The notes under the pieces were generated by a model. That model saw only the letters and a program-made list of their open reading frames with translations. It had not been told where the DNA came from and did not search any database. Below are positions 15,951 through 24,059 of a stretch of DNA of 48,830 bases, piece after piece. The position numbers and the translations under genes are program-made. The number at the start of each line of letters is the position of its first letter. The stretch's first letter is position 1. The stretch is from an uncultured Clostridia bacterium (GTDB lineage Bacteria; Bacillota; Clostridia; TANB77; CAG-508): contig CAOTKV010000014.1 in the NCBI GenBank assembly GCA_948530865.1, forward strand, positions 1 to 48,830, written 5' to 3'.

Positions 15951-16706
15951 TATTTTTGGCTCATTTTCTGTAATTAAAATTGTGTTTTCATAATGTGCCG
16001 CTAAGCTTCCATCCTGAGTAACAATTGTCCAACCATCATCTAATTCCCAAATGTCAGGTTTTCCAGCTATTACCATAGGTTCCACAGCTATTGTCATGCC
16101 TGGTTCAAGTTTTGGTCCTCTACCTGGTTTTCCATAATTTGGAACTCCAGGATCTTCATGCATTTCTTTTCCTATTCCATGACCTTGAAATTCTCTAACA
16201 ACAGAAAAGCCAAACTGTCTTACATAAGAATCTACTGCATGTGATATATCACCAATTCTATTACCTGCTTTGGCATATTTCATTGCTTCAAAAAATGCTT
16301 GTTTTGTAACTGCAACTAATTCTTGTGCTTCTTTACTACAATTTCCTACTAAAAATGTTCTTGCAGCATCTCCATTATAACCATTTTTTAATACAACTAA
16401 ATCTACGCTAACTACATCACCATCTTTAATATATACATCTTTAGATGGTATTCCATGAATAACTTCATCATTTATAGAAATACATAATGTTCCTGGAAAA
16501 TTTGGAACTCCTCTTACTCCACTTGGATATCCTTTTTGAGCTGGAATTCCTCCATGTTCTCTAATAAACTTATCTGCCATTTCATCTAGTTCTAAAGTAC
16601 TCATTCCAGGCTTTATTATTTTTTCTATATATTCATAAGTTAATGCAGTTATTTTGCAAGCATCCTGCATTAACTCAATTTCTCTTTTTGATTTAATAGT
16701 AATCAT
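15936..16706 (-). CDS. map: methionine aminopeptidase, type I
   Basis: Removes the N-terminal methionine from nascent proteins. The 256 residues have the five metal ligands in context: Asp in SVDLVV, Asp in NGDAARTF, His in GHGIGKEMHEDP, Glu in AVEPM and Glu in YENTI. ATG 16706 follows GAGGG. It lies between adk and infA as in many Firmicutes. Its last codons contain a promoter for the downstream genes. Confidence 0.97.
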   Translation of the reverse strand: MITIKSKREIELMQDACKITALTYEYIEKIIKPGMSTLELDEMADKFIREHGGIPAQKGYPSGVRGVPNFPGTLCISINDEVIHGIPSKDVYIKDGDVVSVDLVVLKNGYNGDAARTFLVGNCSKEAQELVAVTKQAFFEAMKYAKAGNRIGDISHAVDSYVRQFGFSVVREFQGHGIGKEMHEDPGVPNYGKPGRGPKLEPGMTIAVEPMVIAGKPDIWELDDGWTIVTQDGSLAAHYENTILITENEPKILTLL

Positions 16707-16776
16707 CTTATCCCTCTTTTTCTATCCACATATTGCAATTTTAATGAAACTTAACAATTTTAGATTTCATTAAAAT

Positions 16777-17442
16777 CTATTTATTTTTTAAATACTCAAT
16801 AACATCACGAGCAACTTCATCTTTCATTCTGTTTACAGATTTGCTAAGTACTGTTGAATATAAAGCTCCAGTCTCCTTGTAATAATCTGCAACTGGTGCT
16901 GTTTCTCTGTGATATACTTCTAATCTATTTTTAGCTTTTTCTAATTTATCATCATCTCTTTGATATAATTTGCTTCCACATTTATCACAAATACCTTCAA
17001 CTTTTGATGGATGTAATACTGTATTATAAACAGCTTTACAATCTGAATTTGTACAAATCACTCTATTTGTAATTCTTTCTAATATTTCTTCTTCAGGTGT
17101 TTCTAAGTTAACAACTATATCAATTTTCTTTCCATCTTTAGCAAGCATTTCATCAAGAACTTTAGCTTGATTTACAGTTCTTGGGAATCCATCTAATATT
17201 AACCCCTCTTTAACATCGTCTTCTTTTAATCTAGCAGTAATTAATTCTACTGTTAAATCATCTGGAACTAATTGTCCTTTTGTCATATAACTATTAGCTT
17301 TTTGACCAATTTCTGTTCCTTCACTAATATATTTTCTAAAAATATCTCCACTAGAAATTGCTGGAATATTAAATTCTTTTGAAAGAATTTCTGCTACACT
17401 TCCTTTTCCAGAAGCTGGAGCTCCTAACATAATAATAACCAT
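16777..17442 (-). CDS. adk: adenylate kinase with zinc-type LID
   Basis: Interconverts AMP and ATP with two ADP. The 221-residue protein has the P-loop GAPASGKGS (7-15), a variant of the common GPPGAGKGT, DGFPRT (about 85-90), and a long-form LID with four cysteines (ICTNSDCK then ICDKCG), likely zinc-binding although the first pair has four residues between the cysteines instead of two. ATG 17442 follows AGGAGG. It is separated from secY by two long hairpins. Confidence 0.96.
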   Translation of the reverse strand: MVIIMLGAPASGKGSVAEILSKEFNIPAISSGDIFRKYISEGTEIGQKANSYMTKGQLVPDDLTVELITARLKEDDVKEGLILDGFPRTVNQAKVLDEMLAKDGKKIDIVVNLETPEEEILERITNRVICTNSDCKAVYNTVLHPSKVEGICDKCGSKLYQRDDDKLEKAKNRLEVYHRETAPVADYYKETGALYSTVLSKSVNRMKDEVARDVIEYLKNK

Positions 17443-17463
17443 AATAGTTACCTCCTAAAAACT

Positions 17464-17520
17464 TAAATTTATACTAATCAAATACTACATTTTATATAAT
17501 ATTTGATTAATATAAATTTA
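17464..17520 (-). promoter_or_regulatory. long hairpin A in the secY-adk gap
   Basis: Arms 17465-17484 and 17500-17519 are 20-nt inverted repeats with one difference, which in the minus-strand RNA becomes a U-G pair. The loop has 15 nt. It ends about 20 nt before the adk ribosome binding site. AT-rich throughout and no clear T-tract follows, so it is not a classic terminator. Confidence 0.6.
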
Positions 17521-17523
17521 TAA

Positions 17524-17566
17524 GCACATTTAGGTGGCTTTTCTTAAGCCACCTAAACTTTTGTGC
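17524..17566 (-). promoter_or_regulatory. long hairpin B directly after secY
   Basis: TTTAGGTGGCTT (17529-17540) pairs perfectly with AAGCCACCTAAA (17546-17557), with an outer GCACA/TGTGC pair (17524-17528 and 17562-17566). It begins five bases after the secY stop. It may be a partial terminator, RNA-processing site or stabiliser between secY and adk. Confidence 0.65.
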
Positions 17567-17570
17567 AAAT

Positions 17571-18896
17571 TTATTTTTCTAAGAATCCTTTATAATGTCT
17601 CATTACTAATTGAGATTCTAATTGTTGAACTGTTTCTAATGCAACACCAACTACGATAAGAATTGATGTACCACCAAATGAAATATCAATATCTGTAAAT
17701 CTCATTAACATTGGAAGGATTGCAATTAAACTTAAGAATAATGCTCCAAACCAAGTTAATTTATTTAATATTGCTGTTATATAATCTGCTGTTGGTTTTC
17801 CAGCTCTAATTCCTGGAATAAATCCACCATTTTGCTTAATATTTGTTGATACTTCTGCTGGATTAAATGTTGCATATGTATAGAAGAATGTAAATCCAAC
17901 TATTAATAATAGATATACTATAGCGTTTGCTAAACTATATCCCCATGCAACTCCAGATGTAGAAGTAGCAATTGAGAAATTATATAGACCAGCTATAAAG
18001 CCTGTTCCTCCAATTTTATCTGCTGCAAATATTTGAATAAGCATTGCAGGGAATGTCATGAATGATGATGCGAAAATTACTGGCATAACTCCAGCCATTG
18101 CTAACTTAAGTGGAATATGTGTATTTTGTCCACCATACATTTTTCTTCCTACAACTTTTTTTGCATATTGTACTGGAACTTTTCTTTCAGCTTGTTGTAC
18201 AAATACAACTCCTGCTACTAAAAGAATTGCACCAATTATAATTGCAAGTGCTGTAACAATTCCAACAGTATTTACTCCTGTTTCAGTTACTATTATGTTC
18301 CATAATGTAACTATTCCTGATGGTAATCTTGAAATAATACCTACAAAGATAATCATTGATATACCATTTCCAATACCTTTGTTTGTTATTTGATCACCTA
18401 ACCACATTAATATAGCAGTACCTGTAATTAAAGATAATACAACTATTGAACCTGTTAATAGTCCTGGATTAATAAATATTCCAGATCCACTATATGAAAT
18501 ATAGATTCCTAGTCCTTCAACTAAAGCTAACACTATACTTAACAATTTTGTATATTTATTAATTTTTTGTTTTCCAGCTTCTCCACCTTCCTTCATCATT
18601 TTTTCTAATGAAGGTATAATCCAGCCTAACAATTGAATAACAATTGACGCTGTAATATATGGTGTTATTGTCATTGAGAATATTGATAATCTTGAGAAAG
18701 CTCCACCTGATATTGTGTTAATTAATCCCATTATACTTCCTGTTGCAGAACTCATTTGCTCACCTAAAGCAATTGTATCTACACCTGGAACAGCGATATA
18801 ACAACCAAATCTAAAAATTACTATTAATAATAGTGTATATAAAATTCTTTTTCTTACTTCTGGAGTTTTCCAAGCATTTTTAATAGTTTTAAACAA
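17571..18896 (-). CDS. secY: protein translocase subunit SecY
   Basis: The channel-forming subunit of the Sec translocon in the cytoplasmic membrane. The 441 residues show about ten hydrophobic segments, the plug-region sequence GLINTISGGAFSRLSIFS, QQAERKVPVQYAK before a cytosolic loop and a normal basic C-terminus. The start codon is TTG at 18896, immediately after the rplO stop; its binding site GAGGTG lies inside the end of rplO, so the two are probably translationally coupled. Confidence 0.97.
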   Translation of the reverse strand: MFKTIKNAWKTPEVRKRILYTLLLIVIFRFGCYIAVPGVDTIALGEQMSSATGSIMGLINTISGGAFSRLSIFSMTITPYITASIVIQLLGWIIPSLEKMMKEGGEAGKQKINKYTKLLSIVLALVEGLGIYISYSGSGIFINPGLLTGSIVVLSLITGTAILMWLGDQITNKGIGNGISMIIFVGIISRLPSGIVTLWNIIVTETGVNTVGIVTALAIIIGAILLVAGVVFVQQAERKVPVQYAKKVVGRKMYGGQNTHIPLKLAMAGVMPVIFASSFMTFPAMLIQIFAADKIGGTGFIAGLYNFSIATSTSGVAWGYSLANAIVYLLLIVGFTFFYTYATFNPAEVSTNIKQNGGFIPGIRAGKPTADYITAILNKLTWFGALFLSLIAILPMLMRFTDIDISFGGTSILIVVGVALETVQQLESQLVMRHYKGFLEK

Positions 18897-19331
18897 CTAA
18901 ATCACCTCAATCTTTCCACCTGCAGCTTCTATTTTTTCTGCAGCAGCTTTAGTAAATCTTTTTGCTTTAACTGTTAACTTTTTATCTAAGTTTCCTGTAG
19001 CTAAAACAACTATTCCATCGTTTATTTTTCCAATAATTCCTTCAGCTAATAATGTTTCAGCTGTAACTTCTTTTGCTTCTGATTTATTAAGCATTGTTAA
19101 AGTTACTTCTGTATAATTTTTAGCATGAATATTTGTAAATCCTCTTTTTGGTAATCTTCTATATAATGGTGTTTGACCACCTTCAAATCCTCTTCTTACT
19201 CCACCGCCGCTTCTTGCTTTTTGTCCTTTATGACCTCTACCAGAAGTTTTTCCAAGACCTGAACCAATTCCACGTCCAACTCTTCTTCTAGTTTGTCTTT
19301 TTGTAGCTGGCTTGATGTTTCCTAATTCCAT
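18897..19331 (-). CDS. rplO: 50S ribosomal protein L15
   Basis: A 144-residue 50S assembly protein. The glycine/arginine-rich N-terminal arm (RRVGRGIGSGLGKTSGRGHK) and GGQTPLYRRLPKRGF match the family. ATG 19331 follows GGAGGTG. Unusually its upstream neighbour is rpsE, because rpmD is absent, and a promoter lies in the gap. Confidence 0.97.
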   Translation of the reverse strand: MELGNIKPATKRQTRRRVGRGIGSGLGKTSGRGHKGQKARSGGGVRRGFEGGQTPLYRRLPKRGFTNIHAKNYTEVTLTMLNKSEAKEVTAETLLAEGIIGKINDGIVVLATGNLDKKLTVKAKRFTKAAAEKIEAAGGKIEVI

Positions 19332-19374
19332 CTTTTTGCACCTCCTCTATTTGGTTTTTATTAATTTCGAATTT

Positions 19375-19402
19375 ATTATATCATTAAATAATACAATTTC
19401 AA
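19375..19402 (-). promoter_or_regulatory. internal promoter for rplO-secY onward
   Basis: Minus strand TTGAAA (19402-19397), 16 bp, TATAAT (19380-19375) with an extended TGA directly before the -10. It lies in the 91-bp gap where rpmD is normally found. Confidence 0.65.
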
Positions 19403-19422
19403 CAAATTCTATAAAATTTTTA

Positions 19423-19911
19423 TTATAATATTTCGCTAACTTTTTTACCTCTTTTTTTAGCAACTGATTCAACAGTTTGCATATTTTTAAGAGCTTCAAT
19501 AGTAGCATATACAACGTTTCTTGGATTATTTGTTCCAATAACTTTTGTATTTATATCTTTATAACCTGCAAGTTCAAGAACTGGTCTAACGCTACCACCA
19601 GCGATAACTCCAGTACCTTCTGCACCTGGTTTTAACATAACTTTAGCGCTACCAAATCTACCAACAAATTCATGTGGTATTGTTGTTCCAACGATTGGAA
19701 CTGTTATTAAATTCTTTTTAGCATCTTCAATAGCTTTTTTGATTGCATCTGGAACTTCTGATGCTTTTCCATTACCAACACCAATATGTCCTTGCTCATC
19801 TCCAACAACTACAACAGCGCTAAATCTAAAAGTTCTACCACCTTTAACAACTTTTGCAACTCTGTTAATAGCTACTACAGTTTCTTTTAATTCTACTGAT
19901 TTTTCTTCCAT
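19423..19911 (-). CDS. rpsE: 30S ribosomal protein S5
   Basis: A 30S protein near the mRNA entry site, important for fidelity. The 162 residues contain FRFSAVVVVGDEQGHIGVG, the KKNLITVPIVGTTIPH loop and GGSVRPVLELAG. ATG 19911 follows AGGAGG at a spacing of about 12 nt. No rpmD follows. Confidence 0.97.
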   Translation of the reverse strand: MEEKSVELKETVVAINRVAKVVKGGRTFRFSAVVVVGDEQGHIGVGNGKASEVPDAIKKAIEDAKKNLITVPIVGTTIPHEFVGRFGSAKVMLKPGAEGTGVIAGGSVRPVLELAGYKDINTKVIGTNNPRNVVYATIEALKNMQTVESVAKKRGKKVSEIL

Positions 19912-19940
19912 GAGAATTTTTTTCCTCCTTCTTTACTTAA

Positions 19941-20300
19941 TTAGAAATCTAATCCTGCTTCACGAGCTGCTTCTGCTACTGCTTTTACAACACCGTGATA
20001 TATAAATCCACCTCTATCAAAAACTACTTGTTTGATATTTTTCTTTAAAGCTTTTTCAGCAATTACTTTACCAACTTCTTTAGCTGCTTCAACATTTGCT
20101 GCTTTTGTTTTAATATCTTTATCTAAAGTTGAAACATATACAAGTGTTTCTCCTTTAACATCATCAATAACTTGAGCAATAATGTTTTTATTAGATTTTG
20201 TTACAGCAAGTCTTGGACATTCTGTTGTTCCAGAAATTTTTGTACGTACTCTTGTGTGACGTCTTGCTCTTTCAGCTTTTCTATCTATCTTAGTAATCAT
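19941..20300 (-). CDS. rplR: 50S ribosomal protein L18
   Basis: Binds 5S rRNA in the central protuberance. The 119 residues include RRHTRVRTKISGT, PRLAVTKSNKNIIAQVIDD and the ending FDRGGFIYHGVVKAVAEAAR. ATG 20300 follows AAGGAG. A long hairpin separates it from rplF. Confidence 0.97.
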   Translation of the reverse strand: MITKIDRKAERARRHTRVRTKISGTTECPRLAVTKSNKNIIAQVIDDVKGETLVYVSTLDKDIKTKAANVEAAKEVGKVIAEKALKKNIKQVVFDRGGFIYHGVVKAVAEAAREAGLDF

Positions 20301-20327
20301 TTTTTCTCCTTTCTAGGTTCCCTTATA

Positions 20328-20380
20328 GGGGTATATTTAATCCCAAATTTGGTATATCTTTAAGGGATTAAATATACCCC
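20328..20380 (-). promoter_or_regulatory. long hairpin in the rplF-rplR gap
   Basis: GGGGTATATTTAATCCC (20328-20344) and GGGATTAAATATACCCC (20364-20380) are a perfect 17-bp inverted repeat with a 19-nt loop. In the mRNA it lies about 45 nt after the rplF stop and about 30 nt before the rplR start. No T-tract follows on the transcribed strand, so an attenuator is not obvious. Confidence 0.7.
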
Positions 20381-20424
20381 CTAAAGTAACTTTTACCTAA
20401 CATTATTAATTAATGATCTAATTT

Positions 20425-20964
20425 CTATTTTTTACCAGCTTTACCTTCTTTACGTCTAATAACTTCTTCAGCATATTTAATACCTTTACCCCTATATACT
20501 TCAGGTGGTCTTTTTGTTCTGATAACAGCTGCTGTTTGACCAACTAATTCTTTATCCATACCTTTAACAATTATTTCATTTGCATTTGGTACATCAAAAG
20601 TAATTCCTTCTGGAGCAGCCATTTCTACTGGATGTGAATAACCTAAGTTTAATAATAAGTCATTTCCTTTTTTGCTAGCTCTATATCCAACACCATTAAC
20701 TTCTAATTTTCTTTCAAAACCTTTTGTTGTTCCTTCAATCATGTTATTTAATAATGTTCTTGTTAAACCATGTAAACTTCTGTTTTCTGGTTGGTCATCT
20801 GGTCTAACTACTGTTAGAACATTACCTTCAAGATTGATTTTCATATTTTTATGAAATTCTTTCTCTAAAGTTCCTTTAGGACCTTTTACAGTAATTTTTT
20901 GTCCGTCTATTTTAATTTCAACACCATCTGGTACTGTAATAGGTTTATTTCCTATTCTAGACAT
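20425..20964 (-). CDS. rplF: 50S ribosomal protein L6
   Basis: Binds 23S rRNA near the factor-binding region. The 179 residues start MSRIGNKPI and carry LEVNGVGYRA and the conserved RRPPEVYRGKGIKY-like end (here KRPPEVYRGKGIKYAEEV). ATG 20964 follows AAGGAGGG. Length is normal. Confidence 0.97.
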   Translation of the reverse strand: MSRIGNKPITVPDGVEIKIDGQKITVKGPKGTLEKEFHKNMKINLEGNVLTVVRPDDQPENRSLHGLTRTLLNNMIEGTTKGFERKLEVNGVGYRASKKGNDLLLNLGYSHPVEMAAPEGITFDVPNANEIIVKGMDKELVGQTAAVIRTKRPPEVYRGKGIKYAEEVIRRKEGKAGKK

Positions 20965-21026
20965 TTTGAATTTCCCTCCTTTTTTTTATTATTTCGATTA
21001 TTTTTATTTCATCTTAGTGGAAGAGT

Positions 21027-21425
21027 CTACCAAACATAAGCTAAAACTTCTCCACCTATACCTAATTCTCTAGCTTTTTTATCTGTCATTATTCCTTTTG
21101 AAGTAGAAATTAATGCAACACCTAAACCATTTAACACTCTTGGTAATTCATCTTTAGATGCATAAATTCTTAAACCAGGTTTACTGATTCTTCTTAAACC
21201 ATCTATAACTCTATTACCTTTCTCATCATATTTTAAAGTAATTCTAATGATTCCTTGTACATCGCTTTCAATTTCTTCAAAAGCTTTTATATAACCTTCT
21301 TCAAGTAATGTTTCTGCAATAGCTTTTTTCATTTTTGATGCTGGAACATCAACTGATTTGAATTTTTGGCTATTAGCATTTCTTATTCTTGTTAACATAT
21401 CTGCTATTGGGTCTGTTGTATTCAA
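21027..21425 (-). CDS. rpsH: 30S ribosomal protein S8
   Basis: A central-domain 16S rRNA binder. The 132 residues begin MNTTDPIADMLTRIRN and contain the signature STSKGIMTDKKAR near the end. The start codon is TTG at 21425, with GGAGGG 8 nt before it. In E. coli S8 represses the spc operon; here a long hairpin lies directly upstream between rpsN and rpsH. Confidence 0.97.
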   Translation of the reverse strand: MNTTDPIADMLTRIRNANSQKFKSVDVPASKMKKAIAETLLEEGYIKAFEEIESDVQGIIRITLKYDEKGNRVIDGLRRISKPGLRIYASKDELPRVLNGLGVALISTSKGIMTDKKARELGIGGEVLAYVW

Positions 21426-21511
21426 TTTTTTTACCCTCCTTTTTTAATATTTTTTATTTTTAAGTATTTCTCCAAAATTTTATCAAAAACAAGTATTACA
21501 ATGTGGACGTT

Positions 21512-21559
21512 ATTAAAAATTAAATGAGCATACTTTTGTATGTGATTTTAATTTTTAAT
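21512..21559 (-). promoter_or_regulatory. long hairpin in the rpsN-rpsH gap
   Basis: ATTAAAAATTAAA (21512-21524) pairs perfectly with TTTAATTTTTAAT (21547-21559). After a symmetric 4-nt internal loop, CATAC (21529-21533) pairs with GTATG (21538-21542) around a TTTT loop. The 173-bp gap is otherwise featureless. A role in S8-type autoregulation or RNA processing is possible but not shown. Confidence 0.65.
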
Positions 21560-21598
21560 GACAACTAATGATGTAAGACGAAGTTTTTCATTAAAATT

Positions 21599-21784
21599 TT
21601 ACCAGCTTGCCTTTTTAACACCTGGAATCTCACCCTTATGAGCTAATTCTCTAAAGCAAACACGGCATATACCATATTTTCTAATGTATGAATGTGGTCT
21701 ACCACATAATTTACATCTATTATATTCTCTAGTTTTGAATTTTTGTGGTTTTGCACATTTTACTTTTAATGATTTTTTAGCCAT
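21599..21784 (-). CDS. rpsN: 30S ribosomal protein S14, type Z
   Basis: A 61-residue zinc form of S14, with CKLCG and CRVCFRE giving two C-x2-C pairs. It ends with the typical PGVKKASW. ATG 21784 follows AGAAAGGAG. It lies between rplE and rpsH as usual. Confidence 0.97.
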   Translation of the reverse strand: MAKKSLKVKCAKPQKFKTREYNRCKLCGRPHSYIRKYGICRVCFRELAHKGEIPGVKKASW

Positions 21785-21807
21785 TTTTTTCTCCTTTCTT
21801 AAAAAAA

Positions 21808-22347
21808 TTAATTTTTAAATGGCATTCCTAAAAGTGTTAGTAACTCTTTAGCTTCTTCATCAGATTTAGCTGTTGTTACAAATATAATATCCATACCTCT
21901 TAATTGGTCTACTTTATCATATTCGATTTCTGGGAATATTAATTGTTCTTTTATACCCATTGAGTAGTTTCCTCTACCATCAAATGAATTTGCTGATACT
22001 CCTCTAAAATCTCTAACTCTAGGAAGAGCAACATTAAATAATTTTAATGCGAAATCATACATTTTTCCTGCTCTTAATGTAACTTTGCATCCTATTTTTG
22101 CACCTTCTCTTAATTTAAATGCTGCAATTGATTTTCTTGCTTTTGTTACTATTGGTCTTTGACCAGTAATTAAGCTTAAATCGTTCATTGCATTATCTAA
22201 AGCTTTAGGATTATCTTTTGTATCTCCTAAGCCTATATTTATAACAATTTTATCTAATTTAGGAACTTGCATTACTGATGAATAATTAAATTTTTTCATC
22301 ATTGCTGGAACTACTTCTTTTTCATATTGTTCTCTAAGTTTTTCCAT
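21808..22347 (-). CDS. rplE: 50S ribosomal protein L5
   Basis: Binds 5S rRNA and contacts P-site tRNA. The 179 residues contain YSSVMQVPKLDKIVINIGLG, RDFRGVSANSFDGRGNYSMG and the end TLLGMPFKN. ATG 22347 follows AAGGAGG. Confidence 0.97.
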   Translation of the reverse strand: MEKLREQYEKEVVPAMMKKFNYSSVMQVPKLDKIVINIGLGDTKDNPKALDNAMNDLSLITGQRPIVTKARKSIAAFKLREGAKIGCKVTLRAGKMYDFALKLFNVALPRVRDFRGVSANSFDGRGNYSMGIKEQLIFPEIEYDKVDQLRGMDIIFVTTAKSDEEAKELLTLLGMPFKN

Positions 22348-22376
22348 TTCTAATTATTCCTCCTTTCTAAATACTC

Positions 22377-22685
22377 TTATTTTAATTTTGCACCACATTT
22401 TTTGCAAACACGAACTTTTTCGCCCTTTTCTTCAACATATCCTACTTTTGTAGCTGCTTTACATTTTGGACAAACTACATTAGCTTTTGCACTATGTATA
22501 GCGCATTCTACAGAAATGATTCCGCCTTCTTCACCTTGTTTTCTAGGTTTGATATGTTTTTTTCTTATATTAACACCTTTAACAACTATTTTGTTTGTTT
22601 TTGGTATAACGTCTAAAACTTCTCCAGTTTTTCCTTTATCATTTCCTGATAAAATTTTAACTGTATCACCTTTTTTTATTTTCAA
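22377..22685 (-). CDS. rplX: 50S ribosomal protein L24 (with zinc ribbon)
   Basis: An early 50S assembly protein with a KOW motif (IKKGDTVKILSGNDKGKTG). Two C-x2-C pairs in the C-terminal part (CPKC and CKKC) suggest zinc binding. TTG 22685 (MKIKKGDTVKIL, 102 residues) is preferred over the GTG at 22694, because AGAGGTGA overlaps that GTG and is correctly spaced (6 nt) for the TTG, and the family begins at this point. Confidence 0.93.
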   Translation of the reverse strand: MKIKKGDTVKILSGNDKGKTGEVLDVIPKTNKIVVKGVNIRKKHIKPRKQGEEGGIISVECAIHSAKANVVCPKCKAATKVGYVEEKGEKVRVCKKCGAKLK

Positions 22686-22720
22686 ATTTTTCACCTCTAT
22701 TTCTTTTCATTTTTAATGAA

Positions 22721-23089
22721 TTATAGAACCTCAGGTGCTAAAGAAATAATTTTCATATAATCTTTATCTCTTAATTCTCTAGCTACAGGTCCAAATATAC
22801 GTGTTCCTTTTGGTGTACCATCATCACGTATAATAACTGCTGCATTTTCATCAAATTTTAAATAAGAACCATCATGTCTTCTAACACCTTTTCTTGTTCT
22901 TACTACAACAGCTTTAACAACTTCACCTTTTTTTACAACGCCGCCTGGTGTAGCTGTTTTAACAGAAGCCATTATTACATCTCCTATTTCGGCAACTTTT
23001 CTATGTGAACCACCTAAACATCTAATGCACATAATTTCTTTTGCACCAGTGTTGTCAGCTACTTTTAATCTAGTTTGTTGCTGTACCAT
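22721..23089 (-). CDS. rplN: 50S ribosomal protein L14
   Basis: The 122 residues contain VADNTGAKEIMCIRCLGG and IFGPVARELRDKDYMKI. L14 lies at the subunit interface and contacts 16S helix 14. ATG 23089 follows AGGAGG. The family usually starts MIQxxTRL, here MVQQQTRL. Confidence 0.98.
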   Translation of the reverse strand: MVQQQTRLKVADNTGAKEIMCIRCLGGSHRKVAEIGDVIMASVKTATPGGVVKKGEVVKAVVVRTRKGVRRHDGSYLKFDENAAVIIRDDGTPKGTRIFGPVARELRDKDYMKIISLAPEVL

Positions 23090-23135
23090 TGATTTGTTCC
23101 TCCTTTTATTTTTCTCTATACTAATATAGATAATC

Positions 23136-23399
23136 TTATTTTATAACTGCTTTCTCAACGATTTTAACAAGTCTGAATCTTTTATCTTTTGATAAAGGTC
23201 TTGTTTCCATAACTTCAACTTTATCTCCAACTTTACATTCATTGTTTTCATCATGAGCTTTTAATTTATATGTTCTTTTTACAGTTTTATTGTAAATTGG
23301 ATGAGCAACAGATGTTTCAACTGCAACAACTATTGTTTTATCCATTTTATCAGATACAACTGTACCAATCATAGTTTTACGAAGATTTCTTTCTTCCAT
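23136..23399 (-). CDS. rpsQ: 30S ribosomal protein S17
   Basis: An 87-residue OB-fold 16S rRNA binder. It has RKTMIGTVVSDKMDKTIVV and the C-terminal ETRPLSKDKRFRLVKIVEKA. ATG 23399 follows AAGGAG. Confidence 0.97.
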   Translation of the reverse strand: MEERNLRKTMIGTVVSDKMDKTIVVAVETSVAHPIYNKTVKRTYKLKAHDENNECKVGDKVEVMETRPLSKDKRFRLVKIVEKAVIK

Positions 23400-23425
23400 T
23401 AGGATGTTCTCCTTTCTTATTATAA

Positions 23426-23632
23426 TTATTGATTATTATTATTTAATTCTCTTTGTCTTAAAATTGTTTTTATTCTAGCTATTTCTTTTCTAACTTCTCT
23501 TATTCTTAGTGGATTATCTAATCCGTTTGTAGCTAGGCTAAATCTTAATTTAAATAATTCTGATTTTAATTCACTTAGCTCTTTTTCTAGCTCTGGTGAA
23601 GACATTTCTTTTACTTTACTATTCTTCATCAT
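23426..23632 (-). CDS. rpmC: 50S ribosomal protein L29
   Basis: A short two-helix protein near the tunnel exit. It carries ELKSELFKLRFSLATNGLDN and RIREVRKEIARIKTI. It overlaps the end of rplP. ATG 23632 is taken as start (68 residues), with AGGTGGTG just before; the adjacent ATG 23629 is equally possible, and an upstream GTG at 23641 lies within the binding site. Confidence 0.93.
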   Translation of the reverse strand: MMKNSKVKEMSSPELEKELSELKSELFKLRFSLATNGLDNPLRIREVRKEIARIKTILRQRELNNNNQ

Positions 23633-24059
23633 TATCACCACCTACTTCTGTTTCTCTTTTTACAAATTTTGTTTGAACTGGTAATTTTTGAGCAGCTAGT
23701 CTTAAAGCTTCTCTAGCAACTTCTTCAGAAACACCTTCTAGTTCAAATAAAATTCTTCCTGGTTTTACAACCGCAACCCAGTATTCTGGAGCTCCTTTAC
23801 CTTTACCCATACGAGTTTCAGCTGGTTTCTTTGTTACTGGTTTGTCAGGGAATATTTTAATCCAAACTTTTCCACCTCTTTTAATGTAACGGTTAACTGC
23901 AATTCTGGCAGCTTCAATTTGGTTTGATTTAATCCATCCAGCTGTTGTAGCTTGAATTCCGTATTGTCCTTCATTAACTACATTACCTCTTGTTGCTTTT
24001 CCTCTATTTCTACCTTTTTGTTGTTTTCTAAACTTTGTTCTTTTTGGCATTAATGGCAT
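23619..24059 (-). CDS. rplP: 50S ribosomal protein L16
   Basis: Lies at the A site and contacts aminoacyl-tRNA. The 146 residues contain MPKRTKFRKQQKGRNRGKA, RMGKGKGAPEYWVAVVKPG and KLPVQTKFV. ATG 24059 overlaps the rpsC stop codon as TAATG, and GGAGGT lies 8 nt before it, so the two genes are coupled; a second ATG at 24050 matches the MPKR start of other L16 proteins and may also be used. Confidence 0.96.
   Translation of the reverse strand: MPLMPKRTKFRKQQKGRNRGKATRGNVVNEGQYGIQATTAGWIKSNQIEAARIAVNRYIKRGGKVWIKIFPDKPVTKKPAETRMGKGKGAPEYWVAVVKPGRILFELEGVSEEVAREALRLAAQKLPVQTKFVKRETEVGGDNDEE

Noticed and set aside
19347..19538. Lysine-rich frame near the place of rpmD
   Set aside because: It overlaps rpsE in another frame, has no L30 features and no proper binding site.
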